A stretch of 64,000 nt of DNA from Bin87 sp963663945 (GCA_963663945.1 OY760687.1:558001-622000); one strand, 5' to 3'. Counted from the stretch's first letter, positions 33,386 through 42,416 are shown. A program made the numbers and translations. The notes: generated by a model from the letters alone, not told the origin.

Positions 33386-34276
33386 ATGCCCGACGCCGAC
33401 CATACCAACAACGGATCCGGTGGCTGGGGCGTGGTGCTGCTGTGCCACGGCAGCCAGCGCGGAGCCAGTCGCGAAGAGTGCTCCTGTGCCTGGGCCGCTG
33501 ACGGCGCCCGGTTCCCGGCCTGGTGTCTGGGCTGCCCGAATACTCCGGTGGGATTGCGAGAAGCGGCCCGCCGCCTGACCGATTCCCTGGGCGAAGACGC
33601 CGAGCAGGTCATCGTGTCCTGCCTGGAATTCCTGCCGCCCCATCCGCCGGAAGCCGTTTCCATCCTGGCCGACGCGGGGCTGAGCCGCGTGGTGATCGCT
33701 CCCTACCTGCTGGGCAACGGCAAGCACGCCACCCTCGAAATGGAGGAGGTCCTGGAGGACATCGCGTCGAAAACGCCCGGCGTAGAAGTCCGGCTGGCCG
33801 ACGGGCTGGGCGCAGACATCCGCATCGCCGAGTTGGTTCGCGAGCGCATTGCCGCGCTACCCCAGGCGGTGCGGCAACCGGCTGACAACGGGACGGTGGG
33901 CATACTGTTGGTCAAAGCCGGCACGCAGACCCGATATGATGATTGCCTCTGGCTCAAAGAGCTCGGCAGCTGGGTCGAGCGGGATCTGGGCGAGGGCTAC
34001 GCCGTCGAGGTCGCCCAGTCCCACTACGGTGATCCAACCATGGAACACGCCGCCGCCGTACTGGTGGGCGAAAGAGGCGTGAGCAGCATCATCTGCGTTC
34101 CCTACGTTTTCTTCCCCGGAATGATCTTGCGCCGCAACGTGCTGGGAACCATGCAACAGCTCCAGGAAACCTATTCTGATGTCCCGATGTCGGTGGCGCC
34201 ACCTCTCGGGGTGGACGACCGGTTGGTCTCGGTGGCTCGTGACCGGGTCCGCGATGCCCAGGCCCGGGTGGCCTGA
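33386..34276 (+). CDS. cbiX: Sirohydrochlorin cobaltochelatase, CbiX type, with Cys-rich insert
   Basis: 296 residues made of two CbiX-like halves. Inserts Co2+ into sirohydrochlorin, the entry step of the anaerobic B12 route. VVLLCHGSQR gives the metal-binding His21, and APYLLGNGKHATLEM His114; in the second half the equivalent region reads VPYVFFPGMILRRNV without a His. Just after His21 there is an insert with Cys32-x-Cys34-x12-Cys47-x2-Cys50 that normal CbiX proteins lack and that could hold an Fe-S cluster or zinc. Six bases downstream of cbiC. Confidence 0.88.
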   Translation: MPDADHTNNGSGGWGVVLLCHGSQRGASREECSCAWAADGARFPAWCLGCPNTPVGLREAARRLTDSLGEDAEQVIVSCLEFLPPHPPEAVSILADAGLSRVVIAPYLLGNGKHATLEMEEVLEDIASKTPGVEVRLADGLGADIRIAELVRERIAALPQAVRQPADNGTVGILLVKAGTQTRYDDCLWLKELGSWVERDLGEGYAVEVAQSHYGDPTMEHAAAVLVGERGVSSIICVPYVFFPGMILRRNVLGTMQQLQETYSDVPMSVAPPLGVDDRLVSVARDRVRDAQARVA

Positions 34277-34379
34277 GATTTCGATGTGATACCATCAAAG
34301 CGGCATCACCACGCGTCCAGGGAAGGTCGGCCATGACCACCGCAGCGTCTACACTTCCCAGCAGCTGCCTGGCATAACA

Positions 34380-35618
34380 GTGAATTTGATGACCATCCCC
34401 GCCCAGAATAACGACGCCGAACGGCCCGAAAGCGATTACTCGCGCCCCACCAAGCGCGATCCTCGAGGGATGCGGACCGGCTACACCACCGGCACCACGG
34501 CGGCCGCGGCCGCCAAGGCCGCCGTGATCCTGATGTTGTCCGGCAATGCTCCCGAGGAGGTATCCGTCCCGCTGCCCGGCGGAATGGGCCGAGCCACCCT
34601 CGAGGTTCACCAGAGTTGGCGCATGGATCCCGCAGAGGGTGTCCGATGCTCGGCCATCAAGGATGGCGGCGACGACCCTGACGTCACCCACGGCGCGGAG
34701 ATCGTGGTGGGTGTGTGGCGTCTGCCCGACGGCACCAATGGTCTGCATATCACCGGCGGCCCGGGGGTGGGCACGGTTACGAGACCCGGCACCGGCATCG
34801 AAGTCGGCGAACCTGCCGTAACGCGGGTGCCGCGCCGCATGATGGCCGACGCCGTCGCCGAAGGGCTGGTGGAGTGCGGATGGCCGGCCGATACCGGGGT
34901 ACGCGCCCGCGTTTCGGTGCCCAACGGCGAGGAGATTGCCAAGCAGACCACCAACGCCAGGCTCGGAGTCCTGAACGGCATCAGCATTCTCGGCAGCACC
35001 GGCGTGGTGCAGCCCTTCAGCACCGCGGCGTGGCGCGCCAGCGTCCACCTCGCCATCGATGTGGCGGCGGCCAACGGGCTGGACCATCTGGTGCTGTCCA
35101 CCGGCACTCGCAGCGAGGAATACACCCGGCAACTGCTGGATCTGCCCGACATGGCCTACGTCGAAGCGGGAATCTTCTCCGGCCCTTCGATGAAGCGCTG
35201 CGTCAACAAAGGCATCAAGCGCGTGGCCCACGTGGGCATGGTGGGCAAGTTCTCCAAGATGGCCATGGGCTATTTCGTGACCCACGTCGCCGGCAACCAG
35301 GTGGACACCGCATTCCTTGCCGGCCTCGCCGGGCAGTGCGGCGCGTCCGGCGAGTTGCAGGCGGAGATGGCCGATGCCGCCAGCGGCAGGCACTTCCAGG
35401 AATTGGCCCAGGAGCACAACGTCATGGGGGTGTTCCCCCTGATGTGCCAGATGGTGTGCTCGGAAGCGCAGAAATACCTGGGCGACGGCGGCGACGCGAT
35501 CATCGTTGACGCCCTGTGCTTCGACTTCGAAGGCAACCTGCTGGGATCGGCGAGCACGTCCCCAGACGGCATCCCCATGCGCTCCGAGTCGACAGTGGTG
35601 GTCGATGGTCAGGGCTGA
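34380..35618 (+). CDS. cbiD: Cobalt-precorrin-5B (C1)-methyltransferase
   Basis: 412 residues. Methylates C1 of the corrin ring in the anaerobic route; its presence marks the oxygen-independent pathway. MRTGYTTGTTAAAAAKAA is the family hallmark, followed by VTRPGTGIEVGEPAVTRVPR, LVLSTGTRSEEYTRQ, and KRVAHVGMVGKFSKMAMG. GTG at 34380 or ATG at 34389 are both possible; neither has a clear Shine-Dalgarno. The 103-base gap after cbiX holds TGATACCAT (34287-34295), a possible extra promoter. Overlaps cbiT by 14 bases. Confidence 0.93.
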   Translation: MNLMTIPAQNNDAERPESDYSRPTKRDPRGMRTGYTTGTTAAAAAKAAVILMLSGNAPEEVSVPLPGGMGRATLEVHQSWRMDPAEGVRCSAIKDGGDDPDVTHGAEIVVGVWRLPDGTNGLHITGGPGVGTVTRPGTGIEVGEPAVTRVPRRMMADAVAEGLVECGWPADTGVRARVSVPNGEEIAKQTTNARLGVLNGISILGSTGVVQPFSTAAWRASVHLAIDVAAANGLDHLVLSTGTRSEEYTRQLLDLPDMAYVEAGIFSGPSMKRCVNKGIKRVAHVGMVGKFSKMAMGYFVTHVAGNQVDTAFLAGLAGQCGASGELQAEMADAASGRHFQELAQEHNVMGVFPLMCQMVCSEAQKYLGDGGDAIIVDALCFDFEGNLLGSASTSPDGIPMRSESTVVVDGQG

Positions 35619-36231
35619 TTCCCCGGTGGAGGTTACGCGGTCCACCGGCCGGGCGTTGGGCTTGTCCGACGACGCGCTGGAGCAGCGCCGGCCGCTGCGG
35701 GGCCAGATCACCAAGTCCGAGGTGCGGGCGGTCAGCCTGTACGCCCTGCAACTGCGCCCCGACAGCCGGGTCTGGGACATCGGGGCGGGCACCGGATCGG
35801 TCGCCGTGGAAGCGGCCCGCATCGCTCACGACGGCTGTGTCTACGCGATAGACAAGGACGCCGACAGCGCGGACCTTCTGCGGAACAACGTGGCCCGCTA
35901 CGGCGATGGTCGCGTCTCGGTAGTGATCGGCGCGGCGCCCGACGCCCTGACCGAACTGCCCGATCCGGACGCGGTGTTCATCGGAGGGGGCGGGTCCGCC
36001 ATGCCGTTGATACTGGACGCGGTGCTCCACCGTCTACGTGCCGGTGGCCGGGTGGTGGCCAATTTCGCCGTGATGGAACGGGCCAGCGCCACCTACAGCG
36101 CATTGCGAGACGCTGGCATGTCGCCCGAAATGACCATGATATCCGCCGCCCGCGGTCGGGAGTTGCCCGACGGCGCGTTGCGGCTCGAAGCCATGAACCC
36201 GGTGTTCATAGTGTGGGGACAGAAGGAATGA
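35605..36231 (+). CDS. cbiT: Cobalt-precorrin-6B (C15)-methyltransferase, decarboxylating
   Basis: 208 residues. Methylates C15 and decarboxylates the C12 acetate. LRGQITKSEVRAVSLYALQL is the CbiT-specific start, and VWDIGAGTGSVAVEAAR is the SAM-binding motif I; FIGGGGSAMPLILDAVL follows. The protein is the stand-alone form; no CbiE domain is fused. Starts inside the cbiD gene with a 14-base overlap and ends in an ATGA overlap with cbiL. Confidence 0.92.
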   Translation: MVRADSPVEVTRSTGRALGLSDDALEQRRPLRGQITKSEVRAVSLYALQLRPDSRVWDIGAGTGSVAVEAARIAHDGCVYAIDKDADSADLLRNNVARYGDGRVSVVIGAAPDALTELPDPDAVFIGGGGSAMPLILDAVLHRLRAGGRVVANFAVMERASATYSALRDAGMSPEMTMISAARGRELPDGALRLEAMNPVFIVWGQKE

Positions 36232-36944
36232 CCACAGGCTCCCAAACCGGACGCCTCTACGGCGTCGGCGTCGGCCCCGGAGACCCGGAACTGCTGACTG
36301 TGAAGGCACAGCGCGTGCTGCAGTCGGTTCCGGTCATCTGGGTACCACAGGCCGGCATCAGCACCGAAAGCTACGCCTACACCATCGTGAAAGGCATCAT
36401 CGACGAATCCCGCCAGGAAGTCGTGCGTGCCCGGTTCCCCACCAACGACGAGGACGCCGCCGGAGACGTTTGGCGCCGCGCCGCCCGCGAACTGGCCACC
36501 CGCCTGGAGGCGGGCAGCGACGTGGCCTTCATCACCGAAGGCGACCCCATGCTGTACAGCACGTTCGCATACGTGCTGGAAACGATCCAGGAGGAATACC
36601 CGCACCTTTCGGTTGAGGTGGTGCCGGGAGTGTCCTCAGTTATGGCCGCGGCGGCTTCGGCGGCGGCTCCGTTGGTGCATCACGGCCAGCGCCTGGCCAT
36701 CCTGCCGGCGGTGTACGGCATCGACGACCTCCGAGAGGCCATCGCGCTCTACGACACCATCGTCCTGATGAAGGTCAACCGGACCCTGCTGGATGCCCTG
36801 GCCAACCTGGAACGCCTGGGCCTTTCCGGCCGCACCATCTACGTCCGCCGGGCCACCACGGAAAGCGAAAGGGTGGTCCGCAACATCCAGGAACTGTCCG
36901 CTGAGGACCTCGACTACTTCTCCCTTCTCATCATCCGGCGCTGA
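36228..36944 (+). CDS. cbiL: Cobalt-precorrin-2 C20-methyltransferase
   Basis: 238 residues. SAM-dependent methylation at C20, the first peripheral methylation after siroheme branch. GVGVGPGDPELLTVKAQRVL is the N-terminal tetrapyrrole methylase motif; FITEGDPMLYSTFAYVLETI and VEVVPGVSSVMAAAASAAAP match the C20 subfamily. The start is the ATG of an ATGA overlap with cbiT. The late MKVNRTLLDAL fits CbiL/CobI. Confidence 0.92.
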   Translation: MTTGSQTGRLYGVGVGPGDPELLTVKAQRVLQSVPVIWVPQAGISTESYAYTIVKGIIDESRQEVVRARFPTNDEDAAGDVWRRAARELATRLEAGSDVAFITEGDPMLYSTFAYVLETIQEEYPHLSVEVVPGVSSVMAAAASAAAPLVHHGQRLAILPAVYGIDDLREAIALYDTIVLMKVNRTLLDALANLERLGLSGRTIYVRRATTESERVVRNIQELSAEDLDYFSLLIIRR

Positions 36945-36973
36945 CGAGCCCGACACCACGGAGGCACGACCAC

Positions 36974-37867
36974 ATGGCGAACGACGGCAAGGTCTACATC
37001 ATCGGCGCCGGCCCGGGAGATCCCGAGCTACTGACCCTCAAGGCCAAGCGCATCATCGACGAGGCCGACGTGATCATCTACGCGGACTCGCTAGTGCCGG
37101 AAGAGATCGCCGGTTACGCCAAGCCCGGGGCAGCGGTCTACGGCAGCAAGGAGATGGCCCTGCCCGAGATAATGCAGGTGACCCTGCAAGCCGTGTCGGA
37201 GGGCAAGACCGTGGCCCGCATCCAGAGCGGCGATCCGTCGCTGTACGGCGCGACCCTGGAGCAGATGCGCATCCTGGAAGCGGAACGTATCGACTACGAG
37301 ATCATCCCCGGCGTCAGCGCCGCATTCGCCGCGGCTGCCGTCCTCAAGTCCGAGCTCACCGTGCCCGAGGTCTCCCAAACGGTGATCATGACCCGCGTCG
37401 AGGGCCGCGTGCCCATGCCCGAGGGCGAGGACCTGATCAGCCTGGCCCGCCACGGCAGCACCCTGGTTATTTTCCTCAGCGTCACGCGTATGTTCCGCAT
37501 CGCCAACCAGCTTCAGGAGGCTGGCTACCCCGCCGACACGCCCGTCGCCGTGGCCTACCGCGTGGGCTGGCCCGACGAGCAGATTATCCGGGGAACTCTG
37601 ACCGACATTGCCCAGAAGGTGCGTGACGCCAAGATCACCCTCCAGGCCCTGATCATTGTCGGCAAGGCGGTGGACCCCAAGCTGCTGGATCCGGAAGCCG
37701 GCGAACAGGTGGCCGTATCTCACCTCTACTCCGACGAGTACACCCATCTCTACCGCCGTGCCGGACAGGGCGACCACGCCGAGGCCGACCGCACGGACCT
37801 CTACGAGGCCGGCGGTTACGAAGTCCAACCGGAGCGCGCGGTTCATACCTCGTCCGGTGACGACTGA
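36974..37867 (+). CDS. cbiF: Cobalt-precorrin-4 C11-methyltransferase
   Basis: 297 residues. Tetrapyrrole methylase with VYIIGAGPGDPELLTLKAKR, DSLVPEEIAGYAKPGA, IQSGDPSLYGATLEQM and EIIPGVSAAFAAAAVLKSEL, all typical of CbiF/CobM. Family length is about 255; the extra C-terminal tail (about 40 residues, YTHLYRRAGQGDHAEADRTD and beyond) is polar. GGAGG lies nine bases before the ATG. Between cbiL and cbiG. Confidence 0.93.
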   Translation: MANDGKVYIIGAGPGDPELLTLKAKRIIDEADVIIYADSLVPEEIAGYAKPGAAVYGSKEMALPEIMQVTLQAVSEGKTVARIQSGDPSLYGATLEQMRILEAERIDYEIIPGVSAAFAAAAVLKSELTVPEVSQTVIMTRVEGRVPMPEGEDLISLARHGSTLVIFLSVTRMFRIANQLQEAGYPADTPVAVAYRVGWPDEQIIRGTLTDIAQKVRDAKITLQALIIVGKAVDPKLLDPEAGEQVAVSHLYSDEYTHLYRRAGQGDHAEADRTDLYEAGGYEVQPERAVHTSSGDD

Positions 37868-37879
37868 TCGCCGGTGGCC

Positions 37880-39022
37880 ATGCCCGATCCGGAAGTTGTC
37901 CCGACGCAAACCGCCATCGTCGCGGTGTCCCGGCCGGGCGCGGCTCTGGCGCGGCGGCTGGCGTCGTCAATGACGGACGCGACTCTGTACCTGGAACGGC
38001 GAACCGGAGACGATCCGTCGCCTGACAATGAGGGTCACCAATATTACGACCTGCCCCTGCGCCCGGTGATCCAGGACCTGTTCTCGCGGCACGAAGCGTT
38101 GGTGGTCTTCCTGCCCGTTGGCGCCGCCGTGCGTTTGCTGGCCCCGGTGCTCGGTAGCAAACGGCAGGACCCGGCGGTGGTTTGCGTGGACGATGCCGGA
38201 CGCTACGCTGTGAGCGTCTTGTCCGCTCACCTCGGGGGCGCGGACGCGCTGGCGCACCGGGTTGCCGACGCCATCGGCGCGCAGGCCATCATCACCTCGG
38301 CATCCGATGCGCTTGACGTTACGGCGATCGACCTGGTGGGACGCGACGTCGGCTGGCGCGCCGAAGCGTCACCGACCGACCTCACCCGTGTCGCTGCCGC
38401 AGTGGTCAACCGCGACCCGGTGGCCCTGTGGATCGACCCCGAAGCGGGAGTTGCGTGGCCCGATGACACTCCGTTGTCGGCGAACATATTTCCCGTAACC
38501 TACCTGTCCGACGTGCAGGAACTCCGGTACTCGGCCGCACTCATCGTGTCGGACCGGCTGTTTGCGCTGGAAACTGGCCGACCTCTGGTCACCTATCGCC
38601 CGCCGACACTGGTGGTGGGTGTTGGGTGCCGGCGTGGTGTGTCGGAAGAACACTTGCGTGATTTGATGCTCCACACCCTGGAAGAGCATGGCCTGGCGGC
38701 GATGAGCGTCGCTAAACTTGCGACTGCCGACATCAAAGCCGACGAAGCCGGGATAATCGCTTTGGCGGGGTCCCTCGCCGTGCCCATGGAGACCTATGAC
38801 GGCGACCGGTTGAACTCGGTCGTGGCGGAAAGAACCGACCCGGAAGACAGCTCTCCCGATCTCCACCAGCCCACGGCATCCGCGGCGCGGGACTTGCTCG
38901 GGGTGTTCGGCGTCGCCGAGCCGGCCGCGATGCTGGCCGCGGGAGCAGACGGCGTGATCGTGCCCCGGACCAAATCCGACCGTGCTACCATAGCCATAGC
39001 GCGTATCGCCCCAACGAAGTGA
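37880..39022 (+). CDS. cbiG: Cobalt-precorrin 5A hydrolase
   Basis: 380 residues. Opens the lactone ring and releases the two-carbon fragment in the anaerobic pathway. N-terminal and middle domains: VVFLPVGAAVRLLAPVLGSK, VVCVDDAGRYAVSVLSAHLG, GADALAHRVADAIGAQ. C-terminal domain: VVGVGCRRGVSEEHL and GVIVPRTKSDRATIAIAR. ATG at 37880 preferred over a GTG two codons earlier. Four bases before cbiH. Confidence 0.92.
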   Translation: MPDPEVVPTQTAIVAVSRPGAALARRLASSMTDATLYLERRTGDDPSPDNEGHQYYDLPLRPVIQDLFSRHEALVVFLPVGAAVRLLAPVLGSKRQDPAVVCVDDAGRYAVSVLSAHLGGADALAHRVADAIGAQAIITSASDALDVTAIDLVGRDVGWRAEASPTDLTRVAAAVVNRDPVALWIDPEAGVAWPDDTPLSANIFPVTYLSDVQELRYSAALIVSDRLFALETGRPLVTYRPPTLVVGVGCRRGVSEEHLRDLMLHTLEEHGLAAMSVAKLATADIKADEAGIIALAGSLAVPMETYDGDRLNSVVAERTDPEDSSPDLHQPTASAARDLLGVFGVAEPAAMLAAGADGVIVPRTKSDRATIAIARIAPTK

Positions 39023-39026
39023 GCCA

Positions 39027-39785
39027 ATGAATTTCAGCAAACTCTACCTTGTAGGCCTCGGACCGGGCGATGCCCGCCATCTGACGCCGGCTGCCGCGGC
39101 AGCCATCGCCGACAGTGACGAACTGGTCGGCTACCACTACTACATCGATCAGGTAGCGGAGCCGGCTTCCGGCAAGACGCTGCACAGCATGGAGTTGGGC
39201 CAGGAACTCGAGCGCGCCGCCCTGGCAGTGGACATCGCGTACTCAGGCAAGACGGTGGCGGTCGTATCTTCCGGCGATGCCGGCATCTACGGCATGGCCG
39301 GCCCAGTGTACCGCGTGCTCACGGACCGCGATTGGGACGGCGTAGATCCCGCAGTGGAATCGGTTCCGGGAGTGTCCGCACTGCAATCGGCGGCGGCGCT
39401 GCTGGGCTCGCCCTTGATGCAGGACTTCTGCGCCATCAGCCTCAGCAATCTGCTCACCCCGTGGGAGCAGATCCGGCGCCGCCTCGAAGCTGCCGCCGCC
39501 GGCGACTTCGTGGCTGCGCTTTACAACCCGCGCAGCCGCCGCCGTACGAGTCAGCTTGATGAGACGCGCGAGATCTTCCTGAAGCATCGGGATCCCAGTA
39601 CCCCGGTGGGTATCGTCCGCCACGCCTACCGGCCCGAGCAGGCGGTGGGCCTCGCCGACCTGGGCGGTTTGGACGGAGCGGCCCTGGGGGTGGACATGTT
39701 CACCACCGTAGTGATCGGCAATTCCAACACCTACGTGCACAACGGACGTATGGTCACCCCGCGCGGCTACGAGGTGAAACAGTAG
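39027..39785 (+). CDS. cbiH: Cobalt-precorrin-3 C17-methyltransferase
   Basis: 252 residues. Methylates C17 with ring contraction. LYLVGLGPGDARHLTPAAAAA, the CbiH-type DELVGYHYYIDQV, VSSGDAGIYGMAGPVYRVL, VPGVSALQSAAALLGSPLM and DFCAISLSNLLTPWEQI are all present. Last gene of the visible cob cluster. CbiE (C5 methylation), CbiJ (precorrin-6A reductase) and CbiA are not in the window, so these steps must be encoded elsewhere or carried out by other enzymes. Confidence 0.93.
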   Translation: MNFSKLYLVGLGPGDARHLTPAAAAAIADSDELVGYHYYIDQVAEPASGKTLHSMELGQELERAALAVDIAYSGKTVAVVSSGDAGIYGMAGPVYRVLTDRDWDGVDPAVESVPGVSALQSAAALLGSPLMQDFCAISLSNLLTPWEQIRRRLEAAAAGDFVAALYNPRSRRRTSQLDETREIFLKHRDPSTPVGIVRHAYRPEQAVGLADLGGLDGAALGVDMFTTVVIGNSNTYVHNGRMVTPRGYEVKQ

Positions 39786-39830
39786 CCGTGTAGCAACCGT
39801 CCAATCCAGGAACGTTCCCCGGACCGATGC

Positions 39831-39839
39831 TGTTATACT
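39831..39839 (+). promoter_or_regulatory. Extended -10 promoter for the HpcH/HpaI aldolase gene
   Basis: TGTTATACT, about 32 bases before the GTG start, which has AGGAGG seven bases upstream. Confidence 0.5.
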
Positions 39840-39870
39840 GCCGCGAACCCACCTTTCAGGAGGATCAACC

Positions 39871-40617
39871 GTGGTAGCGATACGTGCGAACCGGGCCAAG
39901 GACAAGTTGCGGCAGGGGCAGCCGACCACCTGCATCTCCGGCTTGATGACCAGCGAGATCATCGACTTTCTGGGCCCGCTGGGGTTTGATTCCGCCTGGA
40001 TGGAGTGTGAGCACGGCCCGGTGGACTGGGAAGCCCTGGGCGACATGACGCGGGCCTGCGACCTTTGGGGCATGGCGTCAATCACGCGCTGCAACGCCAA
40101 CGACGCCGCGTTGATCACCCGCACCCTGGACCGAGGCTCAATGGGCGTGGTGCTTCCCCACGTGAACACCCGCGAGGAGGCGGAGGCCGCCGTTGGCGCA
40201 GCCAAGTTCGCGCCACTGGGATACCGCGGGATGTTCGGCGGCCGGCAGTCGTTCGGAGTGCCGGACTACGTTCACCGGGCTAACGACCAGACCATGGTGG
40301 TCGTCCTGATCGAAGAGGTCACCGCGCTGGACAACCTGGACGACATCCTGAAAGTCGATGGCGTGGATGTGTTCTTCGTTGCGCCCACCGACCTGTCCCA
40401 GACCATGGGCCACATTGGCAACGTCGGCCATCCGGAAGTGCAGTCCGCCATCGATGATGCCATCGCCCGCATCGTGAGCGCCGGGCGCACCGCCGGTACA
40501 CTGGTCAACGACGACAACGTGGCATCATACGTTGAAAAGGGCGCACGCTTCCTGATGACCTCGTGGAACGCATGGGCCGCCAGGGGTGGGGCCGAGTTCC
40601 TGAACCGGATTCCGTAA
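39871..40617 (+). CDS. HpcH/HpaI family aldolase/citrate lyase-like protein
   Basis: 248 residues. TIM-barrel metal-dependent class II aldolase. SAWMECEHGPVDWEALGDM (metal/base region), MGVVLPHVNTREEAEAAV, RGMFGGRQSFG, and VVVLIEEVTALDNLDDIL with the metal Glu. Members cleave 2-keto-3-deoxy acids or 4-hydroxy-2-oxo acids to pyruvate and an aldehyde; the substrate is not clear here. GTG start, strong AGGAGG. Has its own promoter and terminator, so likely monocistronic. Confidence 0.9.
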   Translation: MVAIRANRAKDKLRQGQPTTCISGLMTSEIIDFLGPLGFDSAWMECEHGPVDWEALGDMTRACDLWGMASITRCNANDAALITRTLDRGSMGVVLPHVNTREEAEAAVGAAKFAPLGYRGMFGGRQSFGVPDYVHRANDQTMVVVLIEEVTALDNLDDILKVDGVDVFFVAPTDLSQTMGHIGNVGHPEVQSAIDDAIARIVSAGRTAGTLVNDDNVASYVEKGARFLMTSWNAWAARGGAEFLNRIP

Positions 40618-40623
40618 CCGACA

Positions 40624-40660
40624 CCAAAAAGGGGCGAGCAACGCGCCCGCCCCTTTTTGG
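40624..40660 (+). terminator. Bidirectional rho-independent terminator
   Basis: Perfect 13-bp stem CCAAAAAGGGGCG (40624-40636) and CGCCCCTTTTTGG (40648-40660) with an 11-base loop. A on one side and T on the other serve both the aldolase (+) and the LysR gene (-). Confidence 0.92.
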
Positions 40661-40680
40661 TTCCAGCTGCGCTGTGTCCG

Positions 40681-41640
40681 CTACTGGGTTGCGTTGGCGA
40701 TGGCCTCCCGCCTCGGCTCGCCGCCGTGGTCGACGTCCCAGTCCCACAGGTCGGCGTGGAAGCCCGACAGGTTGTCCGCCAGGGTGTTGATGAAATTGCG
40801 AACCCCCCGGCCGTGGAACTTGCCCCTCAGGGTGCATACGCCGATGTTGGCCGACGGGAAGATGTGATCCAGCCGCACCACGGCCAGCCGGTCGTGGTCC
40901 TCCGGATGCAGGGTGAAGTCGCTGACGATGGCGATGCCCATGCCTATCGCCACGTAACGCTTGATCATCTCGGTATTGTCCATCTCCAGGACCACGTCGT
41001 AGTTGACGCTACCCTCGCGAAGCTTCTGCTCCACCCGACGCCGGCTGAGGCTCTCCGGACTGTTCAGGATCAGCGGGAACTTCGCCATGTCCTCGATTGA
41101 AACCGGGTCCCGGTGCAGCAGGTCGTGGCCGGGCTCGGTGATCAGCACCACGTTGTAGTCGAATAGCTCGGAGAACTCCAGTGACGGGTCATCGGTCGGC
41201 GGAGCGGAGCACAGCGCCAGGTCCACCTCGCCCGACTTCACCAGCTGGATGAGGTTGGCGTAGGAGCGGGCGACCAGGCGCATCCGCACATCGGGGTAAC
41301 GCGCTCGGAACTGGCGAATCGGCCGGGGCATATGGTAGGAAACAATATCCGGATACGCGCCGACCACGAACGAACCCCGTCCTTCGGAGTAGTCCATCTG
41401 CGTTTTCAGGGTGTCGATGGACTCCACGATGGGCGTGACCAGCTCGTAAAACAGCGTGCCCTCGGATGTCAACTGTATCGGCCGTTTGATGCGATCAAAG
41501 AGGGTTATGCCGAACTCGCCCTCCAGCTTCCTCAGGTGGGTCGTTACGGTGGGCTGCCCCAGTTCCAGCTTGCGCGCCGCTTTTGATACGCTCCGTAGCC
41601 TGGCTACATGGTAAAAGCTGATGATCTCTCGCAGTTCCAT
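40681..41640 (-). CDS. LysR-family transcriptional regulator
   Basis: 319 residues. N-terminal winged helix-turn-helix (ELREIISFYHVARLRSVSKA with ARKLELGQPTVTTHLRKLEG, then FGITLFDR), then a periplasmic-binding-like co-inducer domain of two lobes (RGSFVVGAYPDIVSYHMPRP; GEVDLALCSAPP; KRYVAIGMGIAIVSDF). The best start is the ATG at 41640 with AAGGTG eight bases upstream. Upstream on the minus strand is TGATATAGT, an extended -10. LysR proteins usually regulate a divergent gene; here the neighbour is the seven-iron ferredoxin, 506 bases away. The co-inducer cannot be read. Confidence 0.92.
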   Translation of the reverse strand: MELREIISFYHVARLRSVSKAARKLELGQPTVTTHLRKLEGEFGITLFDRIKRPIQLTSEGTLFYELVTPIVESIDTLKTQMDYSEGRGSFVVGAYPDIVSYHMPRPIRQFRARYPDVRMRLVARSYANLIQLVKSGEVDLALCSAPPTDDPSLEFSELFDYNVVLITEPGHDLLHRDPVSIEDMAKFPLILNSPESLSRRRVEQKLREGSVNYDVVLEMDNTEMIKRYVAIGMGIAIVSDFTLHPEDHDRLAVVRLDHIFPSANIGVCTLRGKFHGRGVRNFINTLADNLSGFHADLWDWDVDHGGEPRREAIANATQ

Positions 41641-42146
41641 TGACACTACACCTTGGCAATCCGCGTGTTTCGACGGAGCGATTCCGCAATATGAACGATA
41701 TACTATATCAACGAAGCGGATAATGCAAACCCATAATCTTTGTCAACTCATGGCCCGCGTTGATCTCCCAGCCTGTGCCTTTGGCGGCTTTTTTCGCCGC
41801 CCGGCAGCGCGGCCACTGCGGTCTCAGGTCGGCTCTCGCCTACAATATTCGGGTTCTCGGCCGTCTTCGGGAAGGAGACTTCGGGAATGAATGGATGCGG
41901 CTGCGCGAAAATCTGATCATCACCGGAAATGAAGGCTGAAACAGAACGGCGGCTTGCCCCGTTACGTGTACGTGGACCTCGAAACGTATCGACGACGGCG
42001 ATAGCGATATGAGGCTCGTATGCCTTGACAAAATATCGGGTCAAACCGCAGAATACGCCGCACCAGCGGGAAGTCGATGGGCCGTGCCGGTCGTCTTTTT
42101 GGTGGACATTTGACCACGCTTAATCGCCCGTGGCCGAGGTAATCTG
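41641..42146. other. 506-base intergenic region between LysR and ferredoxin genes
   Basis: No gene I can support. The LysR promoter lies near 41695-41710 (minus strand, TATATAGTAT context). TTGACA at 42025-42030 with CAGAAT 18 bases later (42049-42054) is the best promoter for the ferredoxin. A run of short broken frames in the middle may be a decayed gene, but it matches nothing I know. Confidence 0.4.
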
Positions 42147-42386
42147 ATGGCATTCGTGATTACACAACCTTGCGAGGGAGTGAAGGACGCCTCCTGCGTC
42201 GATGTTTGCCCCGTGGATTGCATTCATTCCGACGACGACGCGCCGATGTACTACATCAACCCCGACGACTGCATTGACTGCGCTTATTGCGTTGCGGTCT
42301 GCCCGGTACAGGCGATTTTCGACGAGTTCACCGTACCTCCCGACATGCGGCAATACATCCGCACGAACCGGCTCTACTTCACGTAG
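42147..42386 (+). CDS. Seven-iron [3Fe-4S][4Fe-4S] ferredoxin
   Basis: 79 residues. Cys9-x7-Cys17-x3-Cys21-x3-Cys25 and Cys42-x2-Cys45-x2-Cys48-x3-Cys52, in the order of Azotobacter-type ferredoxin I: Cys9, Cys17 and Cys52 for the 3Fe cluster and Cys21, Cys42, Cys45, Cys48 for the 4Fe cluster, with an extra Cys25. Low-potential electron carrier. The C-terminal tail is short compared with FdxA proteins of about 106 residues. GAGG seven bases upstream. The redox partner is unknown; 30 bases upstream of an ornithine cyclodeaminase-like gene. Confidence 0.92.
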   Translation: MAFVITQPCEGVKDASCVDVCPVDCIHSDDDAPMYYINPDDCIDCAYCVAVCPVQAIFDEFTVPPDMRQYIRTNRLYFT

Positions 42387-42416
42387 CCGCGTCCGCCTGC
42401 GCCTCTGGAAGCTGCC

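Noticed and set aside
41748..42044. Possible small gene in the LysR-ferredoxin spacer
   Set aside because: No recognisable family, no good ribosome binding site, and it overlaps the likely ferredoxin promoter.
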